From NCBI RefSeq assembly GCF_012726295.1, contig NZ_JABAOB010000004.1:186001-250000 (forward strand): a DNA stretch of 64,000 nt, in the 5' to 3' direction. Position numbers and translations under genes: made by a program. Below the pieces are notes generated by a model that did no database searches, had not been told where the DNA came from, and worked only from the letters and a program-made list of their open reading frames with translations. Positions 25,982 through 33,434 of this stretch are shown piece by piece (position 1 is the first letter of the stretch; every line of letters starts with the position of its first letter). This DNA comes from Chitinophaga sp. Ak27 (GTDB lineage: Bacteria; Bacteroidota; Bacteroidia; Chitinophagales; Chitinophagaceae).

Positions 25982-27142
25982 ATGAGCACACTAACAACAA
26001 GCCCTGTACAGGTAGGAGAGGTATCCGTACCGGCCGGTGACAACGAAAAAAAAGGCCGGCTATATTCGCTGGATGCCCTCCGCGGATTTGATATGTTCTG
26101 GATTATGGGGGGCGCCGGCATTTTCCACGCACTGGAAAAAGCCACCGGAGCTCCTTTCTGGCATACCATATCAGAGCAGCTGGAACACCCCGATTGGAAT
26201 GGGTTCCATTTTTATGACCTTATTTTCCCGCTCTTCTTGTTTATGGCCGGCGTATCTACCCCGTATTCCGTGGGAAGGGAACTGGAGAAAGGAAAAAGCC
26301 GTAGCCAGCTACTATGGCGGGTGGTAAAGCGGGGACTTACCCTGGTGCTGTTGGGAATTATCTACAATAACGGTCTGCAACTGCATCCTATATCAGAAAT
26401 ACGTTTTTGCAGCGTCCTGGGTCGAATCGGACTGGCTTATATGTTTGCCAATATCATCTATCTATACACGAAAGAAAGAGGCCAGATGATCTGGTTTGTA
26501 GCCATCCCGATAGTATATTGGCTGCTGCTGAAGTTTACGGCCGCTCCCGGCTTTCCTCCGGGCGACCTCACCATGCAGGGTAATTTTGCCTCTTACCTGG
26601 ACCGGTGTATAGTTCCCGGTAAATTATATCTCGGTATTCATGATCCGGAAGGTGTTGCCTCCACTTTCCCCGCTATCAGCACCGCCCTGTTGGGTATCCT
26701 GACCGGTAACCTGCTGCGCAATAATCACACGGCGCCGCTAAGAAAAGTAGCATTGATGAGCATCACCGGGGTGGTGTTCCTGGTATTGGCACAACTGTGG
26801 AACCTCGATTTCCCGATCAACAAAAACCTCTGGACCAGCTCCTTCGTATTGCAGGTGGGGGGTATCAGCCTGTTATTACTGGCATTATTTTATTACGTGA
26901 TAGATATTGCCGGATATAAAAAATGGGCGTTCTTCTTCCGCGTGATTGGCATGAATTCTATTCTTATCTACATCTCCGGTCATTTTGTGGACTGGAATTA
27001 TTCCAATAACGCATTATTTAAATGGCTGGGACAATTGGCAGGAGAGCCTTACGGCGCTGTGGCGCTGGCCCTGTCTTTCGTATTCGTGAAATGGTTATTT
27101 TTATATTTTATGTATAAGAAGAAAGTATTTCTCAAAGTATAA
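25982..27142 (+). CDS. DUF5009/NagX-type membrane acyltransferase family protein
   Basis: A 386-residue integral membrane protein with about ten helices and the family start RLYSLDALRGFDMFWIMGG (about residues 26-44). This group is related to heparan-alpha-glucosaminide N-acetyltransferase and other membrane acyltransferases that move acetyl groups across the inner membrane onto sugars. A conserved histidine-bearing segment NGFHFYDLIFPLFLFMAGV (about 79-97) matches the expected active-site region. The gene is monocistronic, preceded by a 277-bp AT-rich leader in which I see no gene, and ends at a strong shared terminator. Confidence 0.88.
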   Translation: MSTLTTSPVQVGEVSVPAGDNEKKGRLYSLDALRGFDMFWIMGGAGIFHALEKATGAPFWHTISEQLEHPDWNGFHFYDLIFPLFLFMAGVSTPYSVGRELEKGKSRSQLLWRVVKRGLTLVLLGIIYNNGLQLHPISEIRFCSVLGRIGLAYMFANIIYLYTKERGQMIWFVAIPIVYWLLLKFTAAPGFPPGDLTMQGNFASYLDRCIVPGKLYLGIHDPEGVASTFPAISTALLGILTGNLLRNNHTAPLRKVALMSITGVVFLVLAQLWNLDFPINKNLWTSSFVLQVGGISLLLLALFYYVIDIAGYKKWAFFFRVIGMNSILIYISGHFVDWNYSNNALFKWLGQLAGEPYGAVALALSFVFVKWLFLYFMYKKKVFLKV

Positions 27143-27165
27143 AGAGAAATGAATGTTCAGGATAC

Positions 27166-27200
27166 AGCGCGTAATACAACCAGTATTACGCGCTTTTTTT
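27166..27200. terminator. Terminator between convergent genes
   Basis: AGCGCGTAATA (27166-27176) and TATTACGCGCT (27184-27194) form a perfect 11-bp stem followed by seven T on the plus strand, directly abutting the stop codon of the minus-strand gene at 27199. Confidence 0.88.
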
Positions 27201-28185
27201 AAAGTGCCAGATGTTTAATGCGCCGGGTAAAGGTATAGTCACCGGTGACCTCCCCTTTATAATTCATCTCTTCGTCAAAAATGTAGCTATCGCGGTAATA
27301 GCTGCTCACGGGCAGATAACCAAACTCCATACCGGCGCCGCCGCATATATTGCAACCACCATCGCCCGATTTAAGAAACCATTCACTGCTGGTTACTTCG
27401 TAGCGATAAGGGTTGTTGGCAATCACTAATCCAAAATGATTGGGTATATCGAGTATATAAGGCGCGGCATCGTCTTTTCCGGCAGCAAAATGGTGGTATT
27501 TCTCCAATAGGTCTACGCTATTGCCCCAGGGATATAGGCTCCGGCTGCCGCCTCCGCATAAGTACTCCCATTCATCTTCTGTAGGGAGACTGAAACCGCT
27601 GGCCGAAACCTCCTGCAACAGTGCCGGATAGCTGGCCGGTTCATAGAGAAAGGCCCGTATGTGGGCGCCATTTTTTACCAACCTGAAACTATTGTTCACG
27701 GTATAGGTCCAATGCTCTCGCGTAGCAGCGCTCACCTCAGCCATTGTCTTTTCAAAATAATCATCCGCCAGCAGCCTTTCATCGTCTAATGCTACCGGGA
27801 AATAGCCGGTTTCCCGTACCTGCCGTTCTACTATCATTGGGGTAATGGTAGCCGTGCGCAGCGGTGAGAGTCGTTCCTGCAGGTAGGTATTTGTTTCATC
27901 TATACTGCCGCTCATCAGTTCAGCCAGTCGTTGCCGCGTGGTGTCAGGAATTACGAGAGGGTCCAGGCCCAGGGTAACAGTATCTCCCGGTACAAAAACA
28001 AATTCGCATCCTTCATACGCCATCACCGCTGTATAAGTGCTTTGCTGGAATTTATCAAATTGCTCAAAGCGCAGAAGCGTAAATCCGGGCAGTCGGGTAG
28101 CGGCCAGGTGTTGTAACAAATGGGCCGCCTCGGCGTGTGGGAGCTGATTCCAGGCTTTCCGGCTAAAGATAGGTGTGATATCCAT
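27199..28185 (-). CDS. SUMF1/formylglycine-generating-enzyme-like domain protein
   Basis: From ATG 28185 the protein has 328 residues. Its middle, SLPTEDEWEYLCGGGSRSLYPWGN (split about residues 219-242), is the signature of the FGE-sulfatase/SUMF1 fold, a lectin-like scaffold used by formylglycine-generating enzymes, EgtB-type sulfoxide synthases and many binding proteins. The C-terminal part is not typical: a CNICGG motif and no RVLRGGSW or GFR ending. A catalytic role is therefore unclear. It is soluble with no signal peptide and divergent from the DUF72 gene. Confidence 0.7.
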   Translation of the reverse strand: MDITPIFSRKAWNQLPHAEAAHLLQHLAATRLPGFTLLRFEQFDKFQQSTYTAVMAYEGCEFVFVPGDTVTLGLDPLVIPDTTRQRLAELMSGSIDETNTYLQERLSPLRTATITPMIVERQVRETGYFPVALDDERLLADDYFEKTMAEVSAATREHWTYTVNNSFRLVKNGAHIRAFLYEPASYPALLQEVSASGFSLPTEDEWEYLCGGGSRSLYPWGNSVDLLEKYHHFAAGKDDAAPYILDIPNHFGLVIANNPYRYEVTSSEWFLKSGDGGCNICGGAGMEFGYLPVSSYYRDSYIFDEEMNYKGEVTGDYTFTRRIKHLAL

Positions 28186-28283
28186 GTGTTTAAACAAACA
28201 ATTTTTTTAAACGAAAATGCAAAGATAACCAAACAGGATTGTTTAACCTATCTTGCAGGCCCTGAACGACAACAATACTTTGT

Positions 28284-29159
28284 ATGGACTTTGGCGCTAA
28301 CTGGCAACAATACGATCAGCTGTATCATCCGTTACCTCCCGATGAGTGGGTGACCAGCGAAACACTCACCGGAACGGCTGTACCACATCCGCTGAGGATA
28401 GGCACTTCCGGCTGGAGCAGAGCGGCGTACATGGGTACGCTCTATCCCAGGGGTATAAAAGAAACCGGGTTGCTCACTGAATATAGCCGCTTGTTTAATT
28501 GCGTAGAGCTCAATGCTACCCATTATAAAATATACGCGCCAGATGCGGTGCGCAAATGGGTAGAAAAAACGGGATCGCGCGATTTTAAGTTTTGTCCCAA
28601 AGTACCACAGTCTATCAGCCACCACAGCACTTTGCTGAATGCCGGTGTAGAAACAGCCGCTTTCCTGGAAGGCATTGCCGCCTTCGAAGACCGCCTGGGG
28701 CCCATCTTTTTGCAATTGAGCGAATACTTTTCACCGGTCCGTAAAATAAACCTGTACAAATACCTGGAGTCCCTGCCCCGGCAGCTGACTTTTTTCGTGG
28801 AGGTAAGACATCCCGATTGGTTTGGCAACCCAAGGGAACGGGCGGAGCTTTTCCGTACGCTGAAAGACCTGGGCATTGGCGCCGTGATCACCGATACGCC
28901 GGGCCGCCGCGATTGCCTCCACATGGGACTTACCATTCCGAAGCTGATGCTGCGGTTTGTAACGCAGGGAGGACATCCGCTCGACAGCATTCGCTTGCGG
29001 GACTGGAAAGCCCGCCTCGACGAATGGAATGCCCGGGGCCTCGAGGAAACCTACTTTTTTTTACACGTACATGATGGTAAATATGAAGCAGGATTTTACG
29101 AGGAAGTACAGGCGCTGTTTGGATTAGCGCGGTCTCAACCACAAATGACGCTTTTCTAG
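28284..29159 (+). CDS. DUF72 (YecE/YunF) family protein
   Basis: A 291-residue protein with the DUF72 TIM-barrel landmarks: RIGTSGWSRAAYMGTLYP (about residues 33-50), FNCVELNATHYKIYAPDAV, FKFCPKVPQSISH and FFVEVRHPDWF (about 171-181). Function in the family is not established; structural similarity to endonuclease IV-like barrels has been noted. It ends with a short Q-rich tail. It is monocistronic; the next plus-strand feature is a possible micropeptide gene and a terminator. Confidence 0.9.
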   Translation: MDFGANWQQYDQLYHPLPPDEWVTSETLTGTAVPHPLRIGTSGWSRAAYMGTLYPRGIKETGLLTEYSRLFNCVELNATHYKIYAPDAVRKWVEKTGSRDFKFCPKVPQSISHHSTLLNAGVETAAFLEGIAAFEDRLGPIFLQLSEYFSPVRKINLYKYLESLPRQLTFFVEVRHPDWFGNPRERAELFRTLKDLGIGAVITDTPGRRDCLHMGLTIPKLMLRFVTQGGHPLDSIRLRDWKARLDEWNARGLEETYFFLHVHDGKYEAGFYEEVQALFGLARSQPQMTLF

Positions 29160-29253
29160 TCCGAAATAACTGCGTTGGCAGTATCACCGGAAAATAGTAT
29201 CTTAAAAAAAGTTAAGCACCCGTCGGGACCTGTTCCGGCACAAAACTGATAGC

Positions 29254-29340
29254 ATGTTGAATTTTATCGAAATGATGTATTACCTGATCTGTATCGTTTT
29301 AAGGGTTAAACATGTAAAAAAGAAATACGCAAAGAGCTAA
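29254..29340 (+). CDS. Candidate 28-residue membrane micropeptide
   Basis: ATG 29254 to TAA 29340 encodes 28 residues: a short hydrophobic helix (MMYYLICIVLRV) followed by a strongly basic tail (KHVKKKYAKS). A rho-independent terminator with a plus-strand T-run starts 27 bp after the stop, which is otherwise unexplained because the next gene runs on the other strand and the DUF72 gene ends over 200 bp upstream. This arrangement suits a small independent transcript. The call rests on composition and position only, with no clear ribosome binding site. Confidence 0.35.
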   Translation: MLNFIEMMYYLICIVLRVKHVKKKYAKS

Positions 29341-29366
29341 GATAACAACACCCGTCGATATAACGA

Positions 29367-29402
29367 GCCCCGTTCTGCATTGCAGAGCGGGGCGTTTGTT
29401 TT
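29367..29402 (+). terminator. Rho-independent terminator after the candidate micropeptide
   Basis: GCCCCGTTCTGCA (29367-29379) pairs with TGCAGAGCGGGGC (29381-29393) with one T-G pair, followed by GTTTGTTTT. The T-run faces the plus strand, so it ends either a long DUF72 transcript or a short one. Confidence 0.82.
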
Positions 29403-30426
29403 AGTACGGGCGTGTATGCCAGGCCGTTATCTTGCGTTGCAGCAACCGGGTAATCAGCGCCACCGCCCGTTGAAAGCGGGCTTCCCAGTCGCCGGTAATT
29501 TCCTCACAGGCAATATTGTTCTGCCTTAGCACCAGCCGGTGCGATTGATCCAGCAAATTCCTTTCCGCTTCGCTGAGTCGCGTGCCATCCTGCACATAGG
29601 GCACATCGTTATTCAGGTAAAGATAGAGATCTGCCTTGTTAGTGGCATAAATCGCAGGGTCTATAGCCAGCATTTCCCCAAACGTATATACGCTATAGGA
29701 GGCAGTAATATGAATATCGGTGTCGATGATCACCAGGGGAGATGGGCCGGTTTCCATTTGCAGGATACGGCTGGTGTGCTCCCGGGCAACCAGGTGCAGG
29801 TCGGCTACGCCGAAATGATGGGAATCAGGGATCAGATCCCGGCCAGCTTCCATAACGGCGCTGCTGTTAAAGTACGCCGACAGCCTTCGGGTAAGCGTGG
29901 TTTTACCGGTAGATTCAGTTCCCAATAGCACCACTTTAGTCACCAAAGACGCTTTTACGCTATCCGGTAAATATTCCCAGGACTTAAACAGGTCGGCCCG
30001 TATATGCGTTGCCGATACAGGATAGAGGTTTTTGGCAATATCAAAAGGTATATGTTGTATACCCATGTAACCCGCCACCATATCGCCATAAGGTTCTGAA
30101 GTTACCACCAATGAATAGTCGGGAAACAGCTGCTTAAATCGTTCCGACCAGATGGCGGATACGGCTGCGGAGGATACCGACGTATTGGGCAATACTTTTT
30201 CGTCGTATTGCAAAGTGCGTATGTCAATACGCGGGTTTCCCCGGAAAGTTGCCTCCATCCATGACTTCCGCAGCGCGCAAGGCAACGTTTCTTCTTCACT
30301 GCAGCAAATGAGTACGGATAAAAAGTCGCAGTGCGACAATGCAAAATTTATCATGGCTTCATGCCCTTTGTGAAAGGGCATGAACTTACCGAATACAAAT
30401 GCTTTGGTGATCTTTTTTTCCTGCAT
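29401..30426 (-). CDS. nadR: NadR-type NMN adenylyltransferase/ribosylnicotinamide kinase
   Basis: A 341-residue bifunctional NAD salvage enzyme without the helix-turn-helix domain of enterobacterial NadR. The N-terminal nucleotidyltransferase has FGKFMPFHKGH (HxGH, about residues 12-22) and VSATHIRADLF (the ISxTxIR motif, about 137-147), making NAD from NMN and ATP. The C-terminal kinase has a Walker A GTESTGKTT (about 168-176) and phosphorylates nicotinamide riboside. It lies 11 bp downstream of a TonB-dependent receptor gene in the same operon, which suggests that receptor imports an NAD precursor. No PnuC inner-membrane transporter is adjacent. Confidence 0.9.
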   Translation of the reverse strand: MQEKKITKAFVFGKFMPFHKGHEAMINFALSHCDFLSVLICCSEEETLPCALRKSWMEATFRGNPRIDIRTLQYDEKVLPNTSVSSAAVSAIWSERFKQLFPDYSLVVTSEPYGDMVAGYMGIQHIPFDIAKNLYPVSATHIRADLFKSWEYLPDSVKASLVTKVVLLGTESTGKTTLTRRLSAYFNSSAVMEAGRDLIPDSHHFGVADLHLVAREHTSRILQMETGPSPLVIIDTDIHITASYSVYTFGEMLAIDPAIYATNKADLYLYLNNDVPYVQDGTRLSEAERNLLDQSHRLVLRQNNIACEEITGDWEARFQRAVALITRLLQRKITAWHTRPY

Positions 30427-30437
30427 GGCTATGCGTA

Positions 30438-32441
30438 TCAGAAACTATATTTTAAGGCAAGGTATACATTCGCCCGGGCCTGAACAAAATATTTCAGGGT
30501 ACCTGCGGCGTCTACACTACCGTTGTTATAGTATTTTGTTCCGGAGATGTTGTTAAGATAAAATGACATAATATAACGGTCAAGGCTATACTGTATCCTG
30601 GCGTTGAGCAATACATAGTCTTTAATGGTGGCTGTGTTGGCAAAGTCGATATAGGAGTGGCTTTGGTACCTGCCAGACAGGGCCATCAACAGGCGCCGGT
30701 GTTGATAGGCCACTTCCTGGTTAATGATCAGTGCCGGGGTGAGTACCGGGCTGAAAGTAGTGGACTGTTCTTTTATGCGGCTGTAATTAAAGGAGCTGTT
30801 GTGGGTGAAACTGAACGCTTTATTTAACCGGTAACTGGCTGATAGTTCTGCGCCGGTTCTGAAGCTGCGTTTTACGTTGTTGGTGAGTAGCAGCCCATTG
30901 GGCCCCAGTTGTCCGTTGAGTACTATTTCATTATTGAAGTTCATATAGTATCCGTTCAGCTGTACCTGGAGGCGCTGCCGGTTAATCCGTATGCCCAGTT
31001 CATGATCGGTTACGTACTCGGGGTCGTGGTTATACAGCAGGGGCTTACCGGTGCTGTCGGCTGGGAGGTCGTCGTTGCCGCCGAAGATGTCGTTGCGGGT
31101 AGGTTCGCGCCCGGTGCGGCCCAGGCTGTAGTAGATGCTGGTATGTTCATTAACGGCAAAGTTAACGCCTGTGCGGGGATTGAGAAACTGCCAGTGTAAG
31201 GGCTGTAATGGTACGCTGCCATTGTAGTGAAAGGCGGCGTAGCGGTATTGCAGATCGGCATAGAAGGTAAACCGGTGCAGGTAGTATTCCATTTTACTAA
31301 AGGCACTGATCTCATTTTTGTAACCGGTATTGCGGTATAATTCCCCTTCACGTGTATCCGTGCCCGTATGCCGGCGTTGATATAGGTTGCTGTGTACGCC
31401 ACTGGTCCATTTCAGGTGGCGGCCGCTCAGTGTGTAGTGACTGAAAAAGCCGGTGAAATGAGACAGGAAGCCGTAGTTGAACAGGTCGCCATTGGATGGC
31501 AGACCGCTGAAATTATTGACGTCAAAATCGTAGCCGCCTTTCAGGTAGGTATAGTAAACACTGGAGCTGAGGCTGGAGCGGGCGCCTGTTTGCCAGGTGT
31601 TTTGCAGCTGTACCAATGCCTGGGTAAAATGATCTTTTTCATCGCGGGTATCGGCATTGGTGCGGCGGTCTTTCTGAATCAGCGAGTCGGCTACCGGCAG
31701 CCATGCCATCCCATTTCGTTGATTGCCGGCCATGATATTTATTTTCCAGGTGCTCTTGTCATAGAATAATCCTCCGCTCACGAAAACTGATTGGGCATTA
31801 TTGAAAGCATGGTATTTATAGCCATCGGTATATACCTGGGAGGCTCGTACATACAGGGCTTTGTGGTTTTTGATGCCGCTATTCCAGGCGCCAAAAATGC
31901 GGAAGCTGTTGTAGGAGCCATAGCCGATGCCCAGCGTGGTGTGGGCTGTATCGCCTAGGTTGGGCGACGACAGCTGTACGCTGCCGGCATAGCTCGCCGC
32001 GCCATTTTTAGACATGCCTACGCCCCGCTGCAGTTGCAACTGGCTCACGGAGTTGAGGATATCAGGGTAGTTGGAAAAGTAAGCGCCCTGGTCTTCCGGC
32101 TCGTTCAATGGCATGCCATCCAGGGTGGTGTTGATGCGGGTTTGATCCATCCCACGGATACGGTAGTACGAATAGCCCTGCTGGTTACCGGCATCAGCGT
32201 AAACGGTTACTGCCGGTGTTTCAGACAACAGAAAAGAAGGCTCCTGGCCGGTGTTCTTCTCTCCCAATACTTTCATATCCATGTTGTAATACGTAACCGG
32301 GGTGTTTTTACCCGCCCGGTAGGCCACCACTACTTCCTGCAAGTGCCGGGTACTGTCTTTTTTAGCTGGCAGGCTGTCCTGGGCCCGGGTCAACAATGGT
32401 GATAAGAGCCATCCCATGATAGCTGTAAAACGTTGATTCAT
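30438..32441 (-). CDS. TonB-dependent outer membrane receptor, probable NAD-precursor importer
   Basis: A 667-residue receptor with signal peptide (AIMGWLLSPLLTRAQ), a TonB-box-like LQEVVVAY, a plug (GYSYYRIRGMDQTRINTTLDG, split about 87-107; LQLQRGVGMSKNG) and a 22-strand barrel ending in aromatic YLALKYSF. No carboxypeptidase-like or STN domain, so it is a plain TBDT, not SusC. Coupling to the nadR gene argues for nicotinamide riboside or a related pyridine as cargo. The promoter region carries several palindromes, one over the predicted -7 box, implying repression. No TPP or cobalamin riboswitch is visible upstream. Confidence 0.9.
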   Translation of the reverse strand: MNQRFTAIMGWLLSPLLTRAQDSLPAKKDSTRHLQEVVVAYRAGKNTPVTYYNMDMKVLGEKNTGQEPSFLLSETPAVTVYADAGNQQGYSYYRIRGMDQTRINTTLDGMPLNEPEDQGAYFSNYPDILNSVSQLQLQRGVGMSKNGAASYAGSVQLSSPNLGDTAHTTLGIGYGSYNSFRIFGAWNSGIKNHKALYVRASQVYTDGYKYHAFNNAQSVFVSGGLFYDKSTWKINIMAGNQRNGMAWLPVADSLIQKDRRTNADTRDEKDHFTQALVQLQNTWQTGARSSLSSSVYYTYLKGGYDFDVNNFSGLPSNGDLFNYGFLSHFTGFFSHYTLSGRHLKWTSGVHSNLYQRRHTGTDTREGELYRNTGYKNEISAFSKMEYYLHRFTFYADLQYRYAAFHYNGSVPLQPLHWQFLNPRTGVNFAVNEHTSIYYSLGRTGREPTRNDIFGGNDDLPADSTGKPLLYNHDPEYVTDHELGIRINRQRLQVQLNGYYMNFNNEIVLNGQLGPNGLLLTNNVKRSFRTGAELSASYRLNKAFSFTHNSSFNYSRIKEQSTTFSPVLTPALIINQEVAYQHRRLLMALSGRYQSHSYIDFANTATIKDYVLLNARIQYSLDRYIMSFYLNNISGTKYYNNGSVDAAGTLKYFVQARANVYLALKYSF

Positions 32442-32492
32442 ATAATGTACGGCTGCGATATTGAGAATTTGCCTCCCAATAACTAATAATTA

Positions 32493-32572
32493 GTGTAATA
32501 ATTACACAAATATACGATCGTAATTAATTACTGCGGATAACACGTTTGTGTTATCTGTTCAATGTATAACAC
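32493..32572. promoter_or_regulatory. Promoter of the TonB receptor operon with clustered palindromes
   Basis: Minus-strand TATATTTG (plus 32507-32514) matches the Bacteroidota -7 consensus TAnnTTTG, placing the start of transcription near 32500. The perfect palindrome GTGTAAT-A-ATTACAC (32493-32507) overlaps it. A second perfect inversion, GATAACAC-gttt-GTGTTATC (32536-32555), sits near the -33 region, a third ATAACAC half-site at 32566-32572, and GTAATTAATTAC at 32520-32531. The shared half-site GTGTwAT suggests one repressor binding several sites. Confidence 0.5.
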
Positions 32573-32690
32573 GGTAACGTATATACGATAGAAGACGGCA
32601 CATCCTGATATTATATAAACCTTTTCCCGAATTTTATAATGCCTATTCCTGCCGATAGCCGACCTTTGTAGCTGCCAAAATATCGTATAC

Positions 32691-33278
32691 ATGTTAAGTA
32701 GCCACAAGATTTTTATTAAAGGAATGGTTTGTGAACGCTGTATCCTGGCCGTGAAGGAGATATTTGCCGACCTGCATGTACCGATTACCGGCATTACACT
32801 GGGGGAGGTAACTACCATTGCCGCCCTATCCGATCCGGATAGGAAACTGGTGAAAGAGAAGCTGTCGGCACTGGGATTTACCCTACTGGAAGATAAACGT
32901 ACCAGGTTGATTAAGCAGGTAAAATCGTTGGTAGAAGAAGTATATTCAGGCACGTATGATTTCCCCGATAATTTTAAGTTTTCTGACGTAGTTACCCAGG
33001 CGGTACACCAGCCTTATCCCCTGGTGAGCGCCATCTTCTCCGAGCTGGAAGGCGTTACCCTGGAAAAGTATATCATGGAATACAGAACTGAAAAAGTAAA
33101 GGAACTGTTGGTATATACGGATGAAACCCTGGCGGATATCGCCTTTAAGCTGGGCTACAGCAGCGCCCCGCATCTTTCCCGGCAGTTTAAAGCCCAAACG
33201 GGGCTCAACACCTCGCATTTCAAAGAAATACGGAAAATGAAACAATCACTTACCCATCCGGGAGAACAGGCATCTTAA
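32691..33278 (+). CDS. AraC family regulator with N-terminal heavy-metal-associated (HMA-like) domain
   Basis: A 195-residue protein. The first 65 residues resemble a ferredoxin-like HMA domain with the metal-binding loop GMVCERC (residues 11-17; Cys14 and Cys17). Residues about 85-190 form a compact AraC DNA-binding domain (TLADIAFKLGYSSAPHLSRQ then FKAQTGLNTSHFKEI). This combination is known in Bacteroidota but its ligand is not settled; copper or another soft metal is a reasonable guess. It is divergent from the TonB receptor operon and upstream of a flavin/iron-sulfur reductase gene; both are candidate targets. Confidence 0.88.
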   Translation: MLSSHKIFIKGMVCERCILAVKEIFADLHVPITGITLGEVTTIAALSDPDRKLVKEKLSALGFTLLEDKRTRLIKQVKSLVEEVYSGTYDFPDNFKFSDVVTQAVHQPYPLVSAIFSELEGVTLEKYIMEYRTEKVKELLVYTDETLADIAFKLGYSSAPHLSRQFKAQTGLNTSHFKEIRKMKQSLTHPGEQAS

Positions 33279-33306
33279 AATTATATACAACTTTGGGTGA
33301 ATAGTG

Positions 33307-33322
33307 CAACAGAGCGCTGTTG
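33307..33322. repeat. Short perfect palindrome after the AraC-HMA gene
   Basis: CAACAG (33307-33312) and CTGTTG (33317-33322) flank AGCG, 28 bp after the AraC stop. No T-run follows, so it is not a canonical terminator; it could be an operator or RNA hairpin in the control region of the reductase gene. Confidence 0.4.
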
Positions 33323-33343
33323 CGCCGATGTAGCTTTGCTCCG

Positions 33344-33431
33344 CTGAAAGACCCTGTAAACGGGCTTCAGGCAAGGAAAATTTACAACTGAAAGACCCTG
33401 TAAACGGGCTTCAGGCAAGGAAAATTTACAA
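33344..33431 (+). repeat. Tandem duplication of a 44-bp hairpin element in front of the reductase gene
   Basis: Two identical 44-bp units (33344-33387 and 33388-33431) lie head to tail, the second ending 3 bp before the ATG of the reductase. Each unit can form a stem from CTGAAagaCCC and GGGCTTCAG around a TGTAAAC loop (about 9 bp with two single-base bulges), followed by an AAGGAAAA purine stretch that serves as ribosome binding site in the second copy. Perfect identity indicates a recent duplication. Possible effects are on mRNA structure, translation or operator number. Confidence 0.85.
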
Positions 33432-33434
33432 CAT

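Noticed and set aside
32442..32690. TPP or cobalamin riboswitch upstream of the TonB receptor
   Set aside because: No recognisable conserved core of either riboswitch; the region is dominated by short palindromes.
33344..33431. CRISPR-like repeat
   Set aside because: Only two copies, directly abutting with no spacers and no cas genes nearby.
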